A DNA stretch of 45,703 nt, from positions 1 to 45,703 of the IMG/VR virus record IMGVR_UViG_3300042691_009163; one strand, given 5' to 3'. Below the pieces are notes generated by a model. That model saw only the letters and a list, made by a program, of their open reading frames with translations, did no database searches and was not told where the DNA came from. The stretch comes from a virus. Position 1 is the stretch's first letter. Each line of letters begins with the position of its first letter. Positions 1 to 13,800 of this stretch are shown here, piece by piece. Made by a program: the position numbers and the translations under genes.

Positions 1-1811
1 AAGTTGGAACTTATACTTCCACAGATTTAAAATATTTTAAAGCTGGTGCTTTAGTAAGATTTACAGCACCCGACGGTTGGTATTTTGACACCAATAACAA
101 TAATGAACTAGTATATGGAAGTTCTGCAACAGCAGGAGCAGCTTTATCAATATGGGCTGAAATTGTAAATGTTGTAGATGATGGAACAGCAGTAGGCACT
201 GGCACATTGTCAACGGGCTTTGGACCTATTACATTGAACATCAATGTTCCTTCTGGAATAGCTAATTCTGGTATTGCACCTTCAATCACCCAAATAATTC
301 CTAAATGGCGTACAGTAATTGATTCAAGTACAATCACTACTATGATTGATTTAATATTTGCTAACAAACCATTTGGACTACGCTATGATGCTGTAAACCA
401 AGTGTGGGTAATTGTATTTGAACTAAATTTAGATAATAAAAATATTTTTAGCCTAGGAAAACAAGGCGACCAAACAAATTTAAGGCAAGATGCTAGCTGG
501 TTATTGTTATTCACAACTGATAATGAATATTATACAGTAACCTCAAGATGCCAACGTTACATTTTTGAAAGTGACACTCAAACACGATTCTATTTTGAAT
601 CAAGTAACAAGATTTATGACAGCAAGTCAAACGCTGTAGTTAAAGATTTAATTAATATTTTAAGTATCAATACAAAACCAGATTTAACATCTGCGTTTAC
701 GTATGATCAGCTTTGGGATATTGTTTCAGAATTTAAAGGAATAGATGGTTATATTGATACTAAAAAATTAATAGTATCTTTTGCTGATTCAGACAACAAT
801 GGTGTTGTTGATAATCCAGAATTATTTTTAAACATTATAAATCCTCCTGCTGTAACAGAAACATCATCTAGTGTGTTACAAAAAAAATATATTGTTCAGG
901 AAAAATATCTCATTAGCCAAGGTCAAGAAGACTACAGATACATTAATAATGATGAGAAAATAGTTTTAATTAAAGCAAGTAAAAATTATGTTACGTTTAA
1001 CGAAAAAGTAACAGGCCAGTATTTTTATTTTATTGATACAGATACGGTTTTTAGATATGACGCATTATTAGCCGATCAATATGTTCCAACTTTAGATTAT
1101 AAAGTTTATATTGGCCGTGATAAACTTAGATTCCAATATGTACATAACGCAGATTACGATTCAAGGATAGATCCAGGCGCAAGTAATATTATTGATGTCT
1201 ACTTATTAACAAAGAGTTATGATGCTCTTTATAGACAATGGTTGTCAGGGTCAACTACTACTAAACCGTTACCGCCTAGTTCAAATGAGTTGTATGATTT
1301 AGTAGCACCAAGTTTGAATCTAATTAAATCTATCAGCGATGAAATCATATATCATCCTGCAAAATACAAAGTATTATTTGGATCATCTGCAACACCAGAT
1401 CTTCAAGCTAGCTTTAAAGTAATAAAAAATCTAAATCAAGTTGTTTCAGATAACGATGTTAAAACTAGAGTTATTTCAGCTATGGAAGAATTTTTTGCTC
1501 TAGAAAATTGGGATTTTGGAGATACGTTCTATTTTTCAGAACTGGCAACGTATGTCATGTCTCAATTAGCTCCAGACATTTCAAGTTTTGTTATTGTTCC
1601 AAGACTTAATGGTCTTGGTTTTGGAAGTTTGTTTGAAATAAAATCCGCCAGCGATGAGTTATTTGTTAACGGTGCAACAGTAGATGATATTGAGATTACA
1701 ACGGGTATAACATCGTCGTCAATTAAATCAGTGGCAGGAACAACAACACAAACATCAATAACTTCACAACAAAATGTAACAAGTTCTTCGTACGGAGTAA
1801 ACAATGGCTGA
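1..1811 (+). CDS. Virion structural protein, C-terminal part (5' end outside window)
   Basis: The reading frame is open from base 3 to the TGA at 1809-1811 (602 residues visible), so the true start lies left of the window; a TTG at 207 is only an internal codon. The protein is rich in Asn, Asp, Ser, Thr and Tyr with long beta-prone stretches, like the large tail or baseplate-associated proteins of marine T4-like phages, but I recognise no named family. Visible residues 262-273 (bases 786-821) form a textbook EF-hand loop, D-x-D-x-N-G-x-x-D-x-x-E, suggesting a calcium site. The tail end is low-complexity Ser/Thr. It overlaps the start of the giant structural gene by 8 bases, so the two are probably translated together. 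The structural role is inferred from location and composition. Confidence 0.7.
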   Translation, partial: VGTYTSTDLKYFKAGALVRFTAPDGWYFDTNNNNELVYGSSATAGAALSIWAEIVNVVDDGTAVGTGTLSTGFGPITLNINVPSGIANSGIAPSITQIIPKWRTVIDSSTITTMIDLIFANKPFGLRYDAVNQVWVIVFELNLDNKNIFSLGKQGDQTNLRQDASWLLLFTTDNEYYTVTSRCQRYIFESDTQTRFYFESSNKIYDSKSNAVVKDLINILSINTKPDLTSAFTYDQLWDIVSEFKGIDGYIDTKKLIVSFADSDNNGVVDNPELFLNIINPPAVTETSSSVLQKKYIVQEKYLISQGQEDYRYINNDEKIVLIKASKNYVTFNEKVTGQYFYFIDTDTVFRYDALLADQYVPTLDYKVYIGRDKLRFQYVHNADYDSRIDPGASNIIDVYLLTKSYDALYRQWLSGSTTTKPLPPSSNELYDLVAPSLNLIKSISDEIIYHPAKYKVLFGSSATPDLQASFKVIKNLNQVVSDNDVKTRVISAMEEFFALENWDFGDTFYFSELATYVMSQLAPDISSFVIVPRLNGLGFGSLFEIKSASDELFVNGATVDDIEITTGITSSSIKSVAGTTTQTSITSQQNVTSSSYGVNNG

Positions 1812-4800
1812 TAACACAAATCCAAATGGCGGAAAAACATCAAGTTCTGAACTTTTACCTAAATATTATAGAACTGATTCAAACAAAAAGTTTTTACAAG
1901 CCACTATTGATCAGTTAATTCAGCCAGGAACTGTTAAAAAAGTTAATGGGTATGTTGGGAGAAAAAATTCTAAATCAACAACAGGATCAGACATATTTGT
2001 TAATGCTCCAACTACATCAAGACAAAACTATCAATTAGAACCAGGATTAGTTATTAAAGACAATCTTGATAATACAACTTTTTTTAAAGATTATCAAGAC
2101 TATATTAATCAGCTTGGTGTTTTTGGTGCAAATGTAAAAAATCATGCTCGATTAAATGAACAAGAATTTTATAGTTGGGACCCGCATATTAACTGGGATA
2201 AATTTGTAAACTTTCAACAGTACTACTGGCTTCCTTATGGCCCAGACATAATTCAGATTACAGGAACTCAACAAGGAATTGCCAGTACATATAAAATTAA
2301 AATTCGTGAAGAAGCTGACAATAATACTTACGTATTTTATCCTAACGGACTTATAGAAAATCCTAGCATTAAACTGTATAGAGGACAAACATATCGTTTT
2401 GAGATAGACAGCCCAGGTAATCCGTTTTCTATTAAAACAATAAGAGTAGCTGGTCCAGCTCACAGATACGACACTGAAAATATAACTGGATATGCAGTTG
2501 AACAAGGTGTTATTGAATTTATTGTTCCAGAAAACTCTCCAGACCTTTTATATTATGTAAGCGAAACAGATGTAAATCTAGGTGGCGTTTTTGAAATTTT
2601 ATCAGCAGATGAAAATTCTTTTTTAGATTTAACTACCGATTTAATAGGCAAAAAAACATTTACATTATCTAACGGCACAGCTTTAAGCAATGGAATGAAA
2701 GTGTCGTTTGTAGGAACAGTTATTCCAGAAAGTTATAAAACTGGACAATATTACGTAGAAGGTGTTGGTACTTCAATTACACTAATCCCAGAATCTAAAC
2801 TTGAAATTGTAAGCCCGTATTCAACATCCGAGTCTGTATTATTTGATAACGAGCCGTTTGATACTGTACCATTTGGAGATTCAACAACATTTTCTGGAAG
2901 CCAAGACTATATTGTAATCAATCGACAAAGCGGAGATTATAATCCTTGGTCTCGCCATAACAGATGGTTCCATAAAACTGTAATTGAAGCAAGTGCTGCA
3001 TATAATGGAAAAATAGCCAGCATTGATCAAACGGCTAGAGCTGTTAGACCCATCATCGAATTTGAGCCAAATTTAAAATTATTTAATTTTGGAACACGTT
3101 CTATTACTGATGTTGATTTAATTGACACATATACAACGGATGTATTTTCAAAAATAGAAGGACAGTTAGGTTATAACATTGATGGAATTAATGTTTCTCA
3201 AGGTCAACGAATTTTGTTTGCCGCTGATACTGACATAAGAGTTAAAAATAAAATTTTTAAAGTTAACTTTTTATTATTAGACGGTATAAGAAGAATACAT
3301 TTAGAAGAACAAGATTTGCCAATAGCTAACGATTGTGTTTTAGTTAGACAAGGATTAAGCAATCAGGGATTATCTTACTGGTATAACGGGACTACATGGA
3401 ATCAATCTCAACAAAAATTAAATTTAAATCAGCCTCCATTATTTGATATATTTGACAGTAATAAAAATAGTCTTGGGGACAAGACTGTTTATGATGGTTC
3501 TACATTTATTGGTACTAAATTATTTTCTTATAAAGTAGGATCAGGAACAACAGATCGTAGTTTAGGATTTGCGTTGTCTTATAAAAATATAGATAATATT
3601 GGTGATATTGTTTTTAATTTTAATATTGCTTCTGACATTTTTCAATATAAAAATGTATCGTATGTTATAGATAAAAAAATAAATGACGGGTACTTATTAA
3701 AAACTTTACCAACAGGTGAGTTAGAGTATATTAACGGTTGGCAGCTTTCAAAAGCATCGAACAATCAACCTGCTATTAGAGTTTATAAAGATTCAAACAA
3801 AGTTAATAATTTTGACATTGACATTTTTGACAATATTAAGAATTTAGACGACCTTAAAGTTAGAATTTATGTTAACGGTCTTAGATTAGATAAAAACGCA
3901 TGGACTGTAGTTGATGGCGGCTATTATAAAAAAATTGTTTTAGCAAAAGATATTTTAACAACAGACATTTTAACAATTAAGGCATTTTCTAAACAACCAA
4001 TTAATGATAATGGTTATTATGAAATTCCTATTGGCTTACAAAACAATCCTTTAAACGAAGACATCGCAGATTTTACATTGGGAGAAATATCATCTCACGT
4101 AGATTCTATAGTTGATAATATCCAGTCTGAATTTTCTGGAGTGTTTCCTGGAATAAGCAATTTAAGAGATTTAGGAAACATTACATGTTACGGTACACGA
4201 TTTGTTCAACATAGCGGACCAGCAAGTTTATCTGCTTATCATTTTACATCTCAAAATAATAATATTATACGAGCAATTGAAACTAGTCAAAATGATTACA
4301 TTAAATTTAAAAGAAATTTTATTATTATATCGGAAAAATTAGGTGTAGATGCAGATCCAGTAAGACAAGTCAATTTAATTTTACAAGAAATAGCAAAGGA
4401 TAAACCAAAAAATTCTCCTTACTATTTTAGTGATATGGCTCCGTTTTCTGGAGGCATTCGTTCTGATTTATTAGTATTTGACTATAGAATCAAAACATAC
4501 CCCTTAACAACTACATTTAATTTAGATTCAATTTCAAGCAAAGCAGTTTTAGTTTATCTAAACGGAACACAGTTATTATACGGAAAAGATTATACATTTG
4601 ATGATCAAGGATTTGTTGTAATTTCTGCGACCTTAGCAAACGATGATGAAATTACAATTTACGAATTTGAAAATACAAACGGCAGTTTTATTCCATCAAC
4701 TCCTACTAAATTAGGTATTTGGCCAAAATACGAACCAAAAATTTATCTTGATACAAGTTTAGTTACTCCAAGGACAATGATTCAAGGACACGATGGTAGT

Positions 4801-7800
4801 CAAATTTTAGCATACGGTGATTATAGAGACGATTTAATTCTTGAACTTGAAAAAAGAATTTACAACAATATAAAAATTTCTTATGATACTAGTATCTTTG
4901 ATATAAATGATTTTTTACCAAGATACGGAACTGAAACAGCATATTCAATTTCTGAATTTAATGAAGTATTATCAGTATATTTTTATAACTGGGCTAATTT
5001 AATTGAACAAGATTTTACAAAACAAATAAGCTATGACGGTGCTGATTCAAGAACTTATAACTATCGAGAGATGTCAACTCCTGATGGTGTAACACCTCTT
5101 CCAGGTTATTGGAAAGGGATTCATAGATGGATGCTAGGAACTGATAGACCTAATATTTGTCCATGGGAAATGTTAGGATATAGTGAAGAACCTTCTTGGT
5201 GGAAGGAAGTTTACGGCCCAGCTCCTTATACAAGTAATAATTTGATTTTGTGGGACGATTTAACAAATGGTATTATTAGAAAACCTGGCACACCGCCAAC
5301 ACAAAATAAAAAATATGTTCGTCCTTTCTTGAAAGGCCATTTGCCTGTTAATGAAAATGGAGAACTAATAAGTCCTTTAGAATCTGGGCTTGCATTGGGG
5401 GCTATTACAAATTCAACAGCAGGAGATTTTGTATTTGGTGATGTTAGTCCAGTTGAAAGTGCTTGGAGACGCAGTAGTCATTATCCGTATAGTATATTGA
5501 TTACATTACTTTTAACACATCCTTCAAAAACATTTGGATTACTATTAGATAGATCTCGTATTGTTCGCAATTTAGCAAATCAACTTGTTTACAAAGATAC
5601 TGGACTTAGAATTAAGCCTTCAGATATTTTATTACCAAGCATATACTCCAGTGAATTTAATGTTAAAACTAGTGGAATTATTAATTTTATTATTGATTAT
5701 ATTCAAAGTGATAACTTAAAATCTTACGATCAATACTTGTATGACTTAAAAAATCTTCAAGTTCGATTAACTTATCGTATTGGCGGTTTTACAAGTAAAG
5801 AAAAATTTAAATTACTACTTGATAGTAAAACACCTCTAACAACCGGTAGTGTATTTGTGCCTGAAGAAGACTATGATATAATCTTAAATTCTTCAAGTCC
5901 AATAAAGAAAATTATTTACAGTGGTGTCATTGTTACTAAGTTATCTGACGGATTTACAGTTAGAGGATATAGTAAAACACAACCGTATTTTAAAAAATAC
6001 AATTTTACAAAAAATGGCATTTTAATTAATGTAGGCGGTATTTCGGAAAGTTATACTAATTGGACAACTAACTCGCAATACTCTGCTGGCAAAGTAGTTG
6101 CTTTTAATAATAGATATTATCGAGTTAAAACTTTACATACCACAACAGATTCGTTTAACCCAACTTACTATACTCCATTGCCTTCTCTTCCAATTATTGG
6201 CGGCCGCGATGCATTTTTTAGACAAGCCTGGGATAAAACAGAAGAGGTTGTAGTTCCTTATGGAACAAAATTTAAAGAAATACAAGATATTGTAGATTTC
6301 TTATTAGGTTATGGAGAATACCTAAAAGACCAAGGATTTATATTTGATAATTTTAATTCGCAACTAGGTGCAATTACAAATTGGGAAACTAGTGCTAAAG
6401 AATTTTTATTCTGGACTACACAAAATTGGAGTAGCGGACAAGACAAGTGGGTTGATTGGATAGCGAATCAACCTGTTAATTTTGGAGATATTGTTCGATA
6501 TAACGGAGATTATTACAGGGCAATTAATACCTTAGAGCCGGCATTACTCTTTAATCCAGACGATTATTTAAGATTAGACGGTTTAAGTTCTATTGGAAGT
6601 AGTGTAATTAGTTTAAGTCCAGCGGCTTCTAATTTAACATTTACTCCTTCATTGTCTGTTGTAGATGACATCCGAAATCCGTTTAACGGTTATGAAATTT
6701 TTAAAGTTGATGGATCCCCAATAGCTCCAAATTTCCTTAATAATTATAGAGATGAAAATTCTGTTAGTTACACGCCTGTGCAAGACGGAATTTATGGCGC
6801 AGTTTTTTATCTAGTGCAAAAAGAACAAGTTGTAATTTTAAAAAATACTACATTATTCAATGACACTATCTATAGTCCTACAAGTGGATTTAGACAAGAA
6901 CGAATTAAAATTGCTGGATATGTAAGTAGCGATTGGAAGGGAGATTTTAACGTTCCTGGATTTATTTTCGACCAAGCTGTAATTCAAGAATGGGACGAGT
7001 GGACAGATTATTCTCTAGGAGACATTGTCAAATACAAACAGTTTTATTATACTGCTAAGAACTTTATTACTGGTAAAAGTGTGTTTGAAGCTACAGACTG
7101 GATCAAATTGGATAAGAAACCAAATTCTCAACTATTACCTAACTGGTCTTATAAAGCAAGTCAATTTTCTGATTTTTATAGTTTAGACAGCGATAATTTT
7201 GATGCAAATCAACAGACTGTTGCACAACATTTAATTGGATATCAAAAGCGTCAATATTTAAGCAACATTATTCAAGATGATGTTAGCGAATTTAAATTCT
7301 ATCAAGGAATGATAGTTGAAAAAGGAACTAAAAATGTTCTTAATAAATTATTTGATGTGCTTAGTGCTGACGGACAAGAAAGTGTAAAATTTTATGAAGA
7401 GTGGGCAGTTCGTGTAGGACAATACGGAGCAAGCGGAAGTTTTGAAAATATTGAGTTTATTATTGATGAACAATATGTTAAAAATAATCCACAAGGGTTT
7501 GAACTTGTAAATCAGTTTGATAATTCTGTTGTTGATTTTATTGTTCGACAGACACCTAATGATTTGTATTTAAAACCTATTGGTTACAATAATAATCCAT
7601 GGCCGCTATCAACTTCAAAAACATCATATTTAAGAACTCCAGGGTATGTTAGATCTGGAGATGTTAAATTTACTTTAAAAACTTTTGACGAAATTCTTAA
7701 TCAGGATATCACAGATTTTGAAGAAGGCAATTGTGTTTGGGTTGGATTTGAAGGAAGAGAATGGAATGTTTACAAATATGTTCGTCTTGATTCTGTAGTT

Positions 7801-10800
7801 GTGAATTTAGAATATAAAACAAATAAACTAATTTTAACTTTAGCTGACGACATACTAGTTGATGTAGGTAATTATTTAGGCATCGATCAAGCACTGTCTT
7901 ATAATGGATTTTTTAAGATACAATCTATTGTAGGAAGGATTATTACTCTTGAAGCAACCTTCCCAGATCAACCAAAAGTATTCACATATCAAGATAGAGT
8001 AACAATAAGTTATTTTACTTCAGTAAGAACAAGTTCTATTGATATAGCTGATCAAAAAACAGTATTTCCATTAGTTGACGGTGACCTATTATGGACTGAC
8101 GACGGTGGTGACGGCAAGTGGGCAGTATGGCAACATATAAACGTTTATTCTAAACATGAAATAGTTAATTCCTCTCCGCAAAATGGTTTATTTTATGGTA
8201 GACAACTTTTATTAAATCCTCCTAGTACAATTAGTATTATAACTACTAATCAAGGAGAAGCAGTTGTTTATGACAAAGCCTCGCCTACTGCTTCTTGGTT
8301 GCAAAGACAAACAATAACAGCACCTTTTATATCTACAAGTACTGGATTTGGATATTCAGATACAGCAGATTCGTTAACTGGAGATGTAATTTCTTTATCT
8401 TCAGACAGTACATGGTTTGCTTCTGGAACACCACTAGCATCTAGTGTTTGCAGTCATTATATAGGTGCATGGAATTCTGCAACGTCATACACAGTTGGTC
8501 AGATAGTTGTTCAAAATTCAATACCATATGTGGCAGTAGCAACATCAACTAATAAAAATCCTTTAACAATATCTAATTCTTATACTGGATTAACTGGAAC
8601 TGCTTTGGTTGGAGCAGGTACTGGAGCAATTTTTAATGTAACAACTAATAAAACAAATTATTCAGTAACCATTAGTGATCCAGGAAATTCATATGCGGCT
8701 GGAGACACTATACGAATTTTTGGTACATCTTTAGGAGGCGCTGCCCCAGCTAACAATCTTACAATTAAAGTAACTTCGATAGTTGGTGGTCTAGCTGTAG
8801 GTCCAATTGCTGCAATATCAGTATCGGGCAATGCAAAAATTTATTGGAAACAAATTCCTTATATTCCTGTTGATTCTGCAGGTTCTAATTCAACACTAGA
8901 TGAACAAGGTGTTGTTTCAATATACAAAAAAGATGCTAATAATATATTTTCTTTAGTATCAACTATATTAAGTCCACTACCAACAAACAATCAAAAATTT
9001 GGATCTAGTTTAGTTTTTGGCGAAAACACATTATTTGTTGGCGCCAGTGGACATAACAATAATAAAGGAATTGTTTATAGACTTGATTATAAGACAGTTG
9101 TTGAAGTTAGTACTTCTTATAACCCAACTGGAAGTGCAGGAACTACTGTAGTTTTAACAAGTACTGCCGGTATTGAAGAAGGTATGTATTTGCAAGGTAC
9201 AGGATTTACTAGTGGACAATATGTTTCGCAAGTTATTCAAGAATCTAATTCAATAATAATAAGTGCAGAGCCTGATTCTACTCCATCAGGAAGAATTGAT
9301 TTTACAACTACTGGATGGAGATATAATTTTGATAATATTTTAGAAAATGTATCTTTACCTAATTATAGTAATTTTGGATCAGTATTGTCTATTAGTTTAG
9401 ATAATACAACACTTGCGGTATCTACTACTGGAGTTGATCAGCCTCTTCAAGATCCTTCAGTACCAGGTAAAGTTTTTGTTTATAAAAAATCTAATGATTC
9501 TTATGACTTATTCCAAACAATTAATAGCACTGAATTTGGATTTGGTACAAGTGTAACAGTATCTAATACAGGAGAATATATTGGTATTTCTTCCGTATTA
9601 GTTGATGGTTCAAAACTTGATCAAGGAGCAGTTTATGTTTATCAGTTAGTTGATGATGAATACACTTTACATCAAGAGTTATACAATTCACGACCAGAGA
9701 TTGCTGGATTCTTTGGAACTAAAATTTCTTTTATGAACGACTATGAAACATTAGTTGTTTTTAACAAAGGTTCAGATAACATCATTAAAACTAAATTTGA
9801 TTTAGGAGCAACAACTTTTGACAATAACCTAACAAAAATTTATGATTTAATTGAAGACAACGGAAGAATTGACATTTATGATAGATATGCATCAAAATGG
9901 ATTTATAGCGAAAGTTTAGAAAACACCAACGATGCCTTGGCAGGATATAGCAATGGTCTAGCTGTAGGATCAAATCAAGTTCTTGTTGGTGCACCAAATG
10001 CGCTAGATCAAGGATACAAATCAGGAAAAGTATACGAATACAGAAAACCTAACGGAAAATTTAGTTGGTTAATTTACAGAAAAGAGAATGATCGTATTGA
10101 CCTTAATAAAATTAAAAGAGTCTTCTTATATAATAAATCTACAAATAGATTAGTTTCTTATCTAGATGTTATTGACTCAACACAAGGAAAAATTCCAGGA
10201 ATAGCTGATCAGGAAATTAAATTTAAAACGTTCTATGATCCTGCAACATACAGTGTTGGAGATAGTTCAGTAAAAGTTGACGACGGGATGGCATGGACAA
10301 AAAATCAAGTTGGAACATTGTGGTGGGATTTACGAACTGCTAAATTCTACGATAGCCACGATACAGATTTAGTTTATAGAAACAGTACATGGAATACAAT
10401 ATTTCCAGGAGCAAGTATTGACATTTATGAATGGGTTGAAACAAAACATTCGCCAGAAAAATGGAATACTTTAGCAGACACAGAAGAAGGTATAACTGCT
10501 GGCATTAGTGGAACAAGTTTGTATGGAAATAATGTATATTCGTTAGTTAGAAAATATGACAGTGTTGCAAAAAGTTTTAAAAACACATATTATTTCTGGG
10601 TTAAAAATAAAAAGACTATTCCAAATGTAACCGGTCGAAGTATGTCAGCAATTGACGTAGCAACACTTATCGAAAATCCACGAGGATATGGTCACAAATA
10701 TATTGCATTAACAAGTTCTAATTCTTTTAGTCTTGTTAATGTACAACCTTTACTAGAAGATAAAGATATAATTCTTAGTGTGGAATATTGGACAAGCCCT

Positions 10801-13800
10801 AAAACAGACGAAAATATTCACAGTGAATGGAAAATTATTAATAATAGTGCAGAAACAACGATCCCAGCAGCTATAGAACAAAAATGGTTTGATAGTTTAT
10901 GCGGTAAAGATAGTCAAGGAAGATTAGTCCCAGATCCGTTGTTACCTCCTAAATTAAAATATGGAATAGAAAATCGTCCACGACAGGGTATGTTTGTAAA
11001 TCGATTTGAAGCATTAAAACAATTTATTGAAGAAGTTAACAACAAGTTAATTAATCAGTTAGTTGTTGACAACGCAGATTTATCTAAACTTGAATCTTAC
11101 GAAACTGAACCAAGTACTATTACTGGTTTATATGATTCAACAGTTGATACAGACGCAGAATTACGATTTGCTAATATAGGAAATTTTGAAAAGCCACAAG
11201 TCAGCCCAGTAATTGAAAATGGCAGAATAGTTAAAATTGATATCATTAATCGAGGAAGAGGTTATTTAATTGCTCCATACTTTACAATTTCTGGTTCAGG
11301 TACAGGTGCAATAATTCGAGCAATTATAGATGTTAAGGGACAGATTACTGGTGCCGATATTATAAACGAAGGTTACGGATATACATCTAACACACTTGTA
11401 ACTTTAAGAAACTATAGTGTTCTAGTTCATAGTGATTCTGTTGCTAACGGTAACTGGAGTATCTATACCTACGAACCAACTACAGAAACATGGTCAAGAG
11501 TTAGAAGTCAATCATACAACGTTAGAAATTATTGGAATTATGTAGACTGGTACGCTGCTGGATATAATCAATTTACATCAATAGATTATTCTGTAGTTTC
11601 ATTATCTAACTTACAAGATTTAGAATCGTCAATTGGACAAACTGTTAAAATAAGAGTTACAACAGATGGCACTTGGCTATTACTTGAAAAATATTCAAAT
11701 TCATCAAGTATTGACTGGACACAAAGTTACAGAGTAGTTGGTAAAGAAAAAGGAACAATACAATTTGTTTCAGAATTATATAGTTTTTCAAACAGTGAAT
11801 TTGGTTTTGATGGATCATTGTATGATTCAGCAATATTTGATAACTCAGCATCTTCAGAATTACGTATTATTTTAGATACACTTAAAAATAATATTTTAAT
11901 AGATGACATGAAAGAAATCTATTTAAACTTATTTTTTAATAGTGTTCGCTATGCTCATAACGAGCAAAATTATATTGATTGGATTTTTAAAACTAGTTTT
12001 GTTAAAGCTCAACATAGTGTTGGAGAACTAAAACAAAAAGTTACTTATAATAGTGATAATTTAGAAAACTTTGAAGATTATATAAATGAAGTTAAACCAT
12101 ACAGAACAAAAGTTAGAGAGTATGTAAGCACCTATTCTAAAGTTGACAAAAATCAAATTGCTCCAACAGATTTTGATTTGCCACCAGTATACGAAAACGG
12201 TACACTTTTACCTATAACAACTTATATTCTAAATGGAATAATTCAAGCTGACAATAATAAAATTTTGTCTTATCCTTGGAAACATTGGTACGATAATGTT
12301 GGGTACTCTATTGTTTCATTAGATATAGTTGACGGTGGATCTGGCTACAGGTCAGCTCCAACAGTTCGAATACTTAGTGAATCCGGTACAGGAGCAAAAG
12401 CAAGAGCATTTTTTACTAACGGAAAAATTAATAGAGTAGTACTTTTGTCAAATGGTTCAGGTTACCTAAGCGCACCTAGGATTGTTGTTGAAGGCGGCCT
12501 AATTGATGGCGGCACTCCAGCAAAAATTGTTGCAAAAATAGGTAATGGAGTAGTGAGAAATAATTTAATTAAAATAAAATTTGATAGAATTTCACAAAAA
12601 TATTTTATTACTAATTTAGAAGAAACTGAAACATTTGTAGGAAACAACATAGTTTCCGGATCCCGACTACAGTTTCTTTTAAAATGGGCGCCAGATGTAA
12701 GAATTGGAAAAGCTACAGTTTTGGTTGGAGAAGTTGGCAAACAAGTGGAAGTTTTAAGATCCAGCTATAAATTATCTGTTGTTAAATCTATAAACAACGG
12801 ACATACTAATTACAGCGGATCGATTACTTTTGATACTGCACCTGCTAGGGGATCTGTTATTACGGTAACTTACATCAAAGATTGGTCTATACTAAATGCT
12901 GCTGACCGAATTCAATATTATTATGACCCTGCGACAGGAGAGTTAGGTAAAGATTTAGCTCAGTTAATGACTGGTATAGATTACGGCGGAGTAAGTGTCC
13001 ACGGATTAAATTTTGATATTTCGTCTGGTTGGGATAGTGTTCCTTATTATACTGACAAGTGGGCAAGTTTTGATAGTACATTTGATGATTATGTAGTAAC
13101 AGTTGCTGCTAATACTCATTCTTTTACTTTGCCTTATGTTCCAGCTGATGGTACTGAAATGAACGTATACTACGTTGGAAAAAATATTGAAACTTATGCT
13201 GGTGACGGGTTTACATTAATTTATAATTTTGATGTTAATGACGTTTATCCACCAACTGCAACAGTTTCTACTACTAAAACATTTGATAATGTAGGATCTA
13301 TAAATGTTGCTGGTAGTGATATAATAAAATTATCAAGCACTACTAACATTAACATTGGTGATATCTTAACAATTAGTCCTGATGTAGCACAAACAATTGG
13401 ATACGAAACAAAAGTTGTTAGTATTATTAATAGTACAACAGTAAAACTTAATCAAATTCTTTTTAAGAATATTGTCAACGGAACAACAGCAAAATTTACA
13501 AGAACACTGATAGATCCAACAGATTGTACAATCAATCCAAACGGAACAGTATTTTTACAAGATCCTATACCAGTAGGATCAACATTGCGTATTGAAGCGT
13601 ATTTTAATCCAATTCGATTAGACGATCCAAACTTTACAGTTACTGGTGCAGCAGTTGCATCTCTTGATTTGCTAGAATCTCAATACCAAGTTTTAGTTGT
13701 TGAGCAAAATTCATTGATTAACAATAAAAATGCAGTCGAGTCTAATTTGGAAATTTACAATGATCAATTAGTAAGTCAACAAGCAGAACTAAATGCGTTG

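Noticed and set aside
207-209. TTG at 207 as start of the first gene
   Set aside because: The frame is open to the window edge with the same composition, so the gene begins outside.
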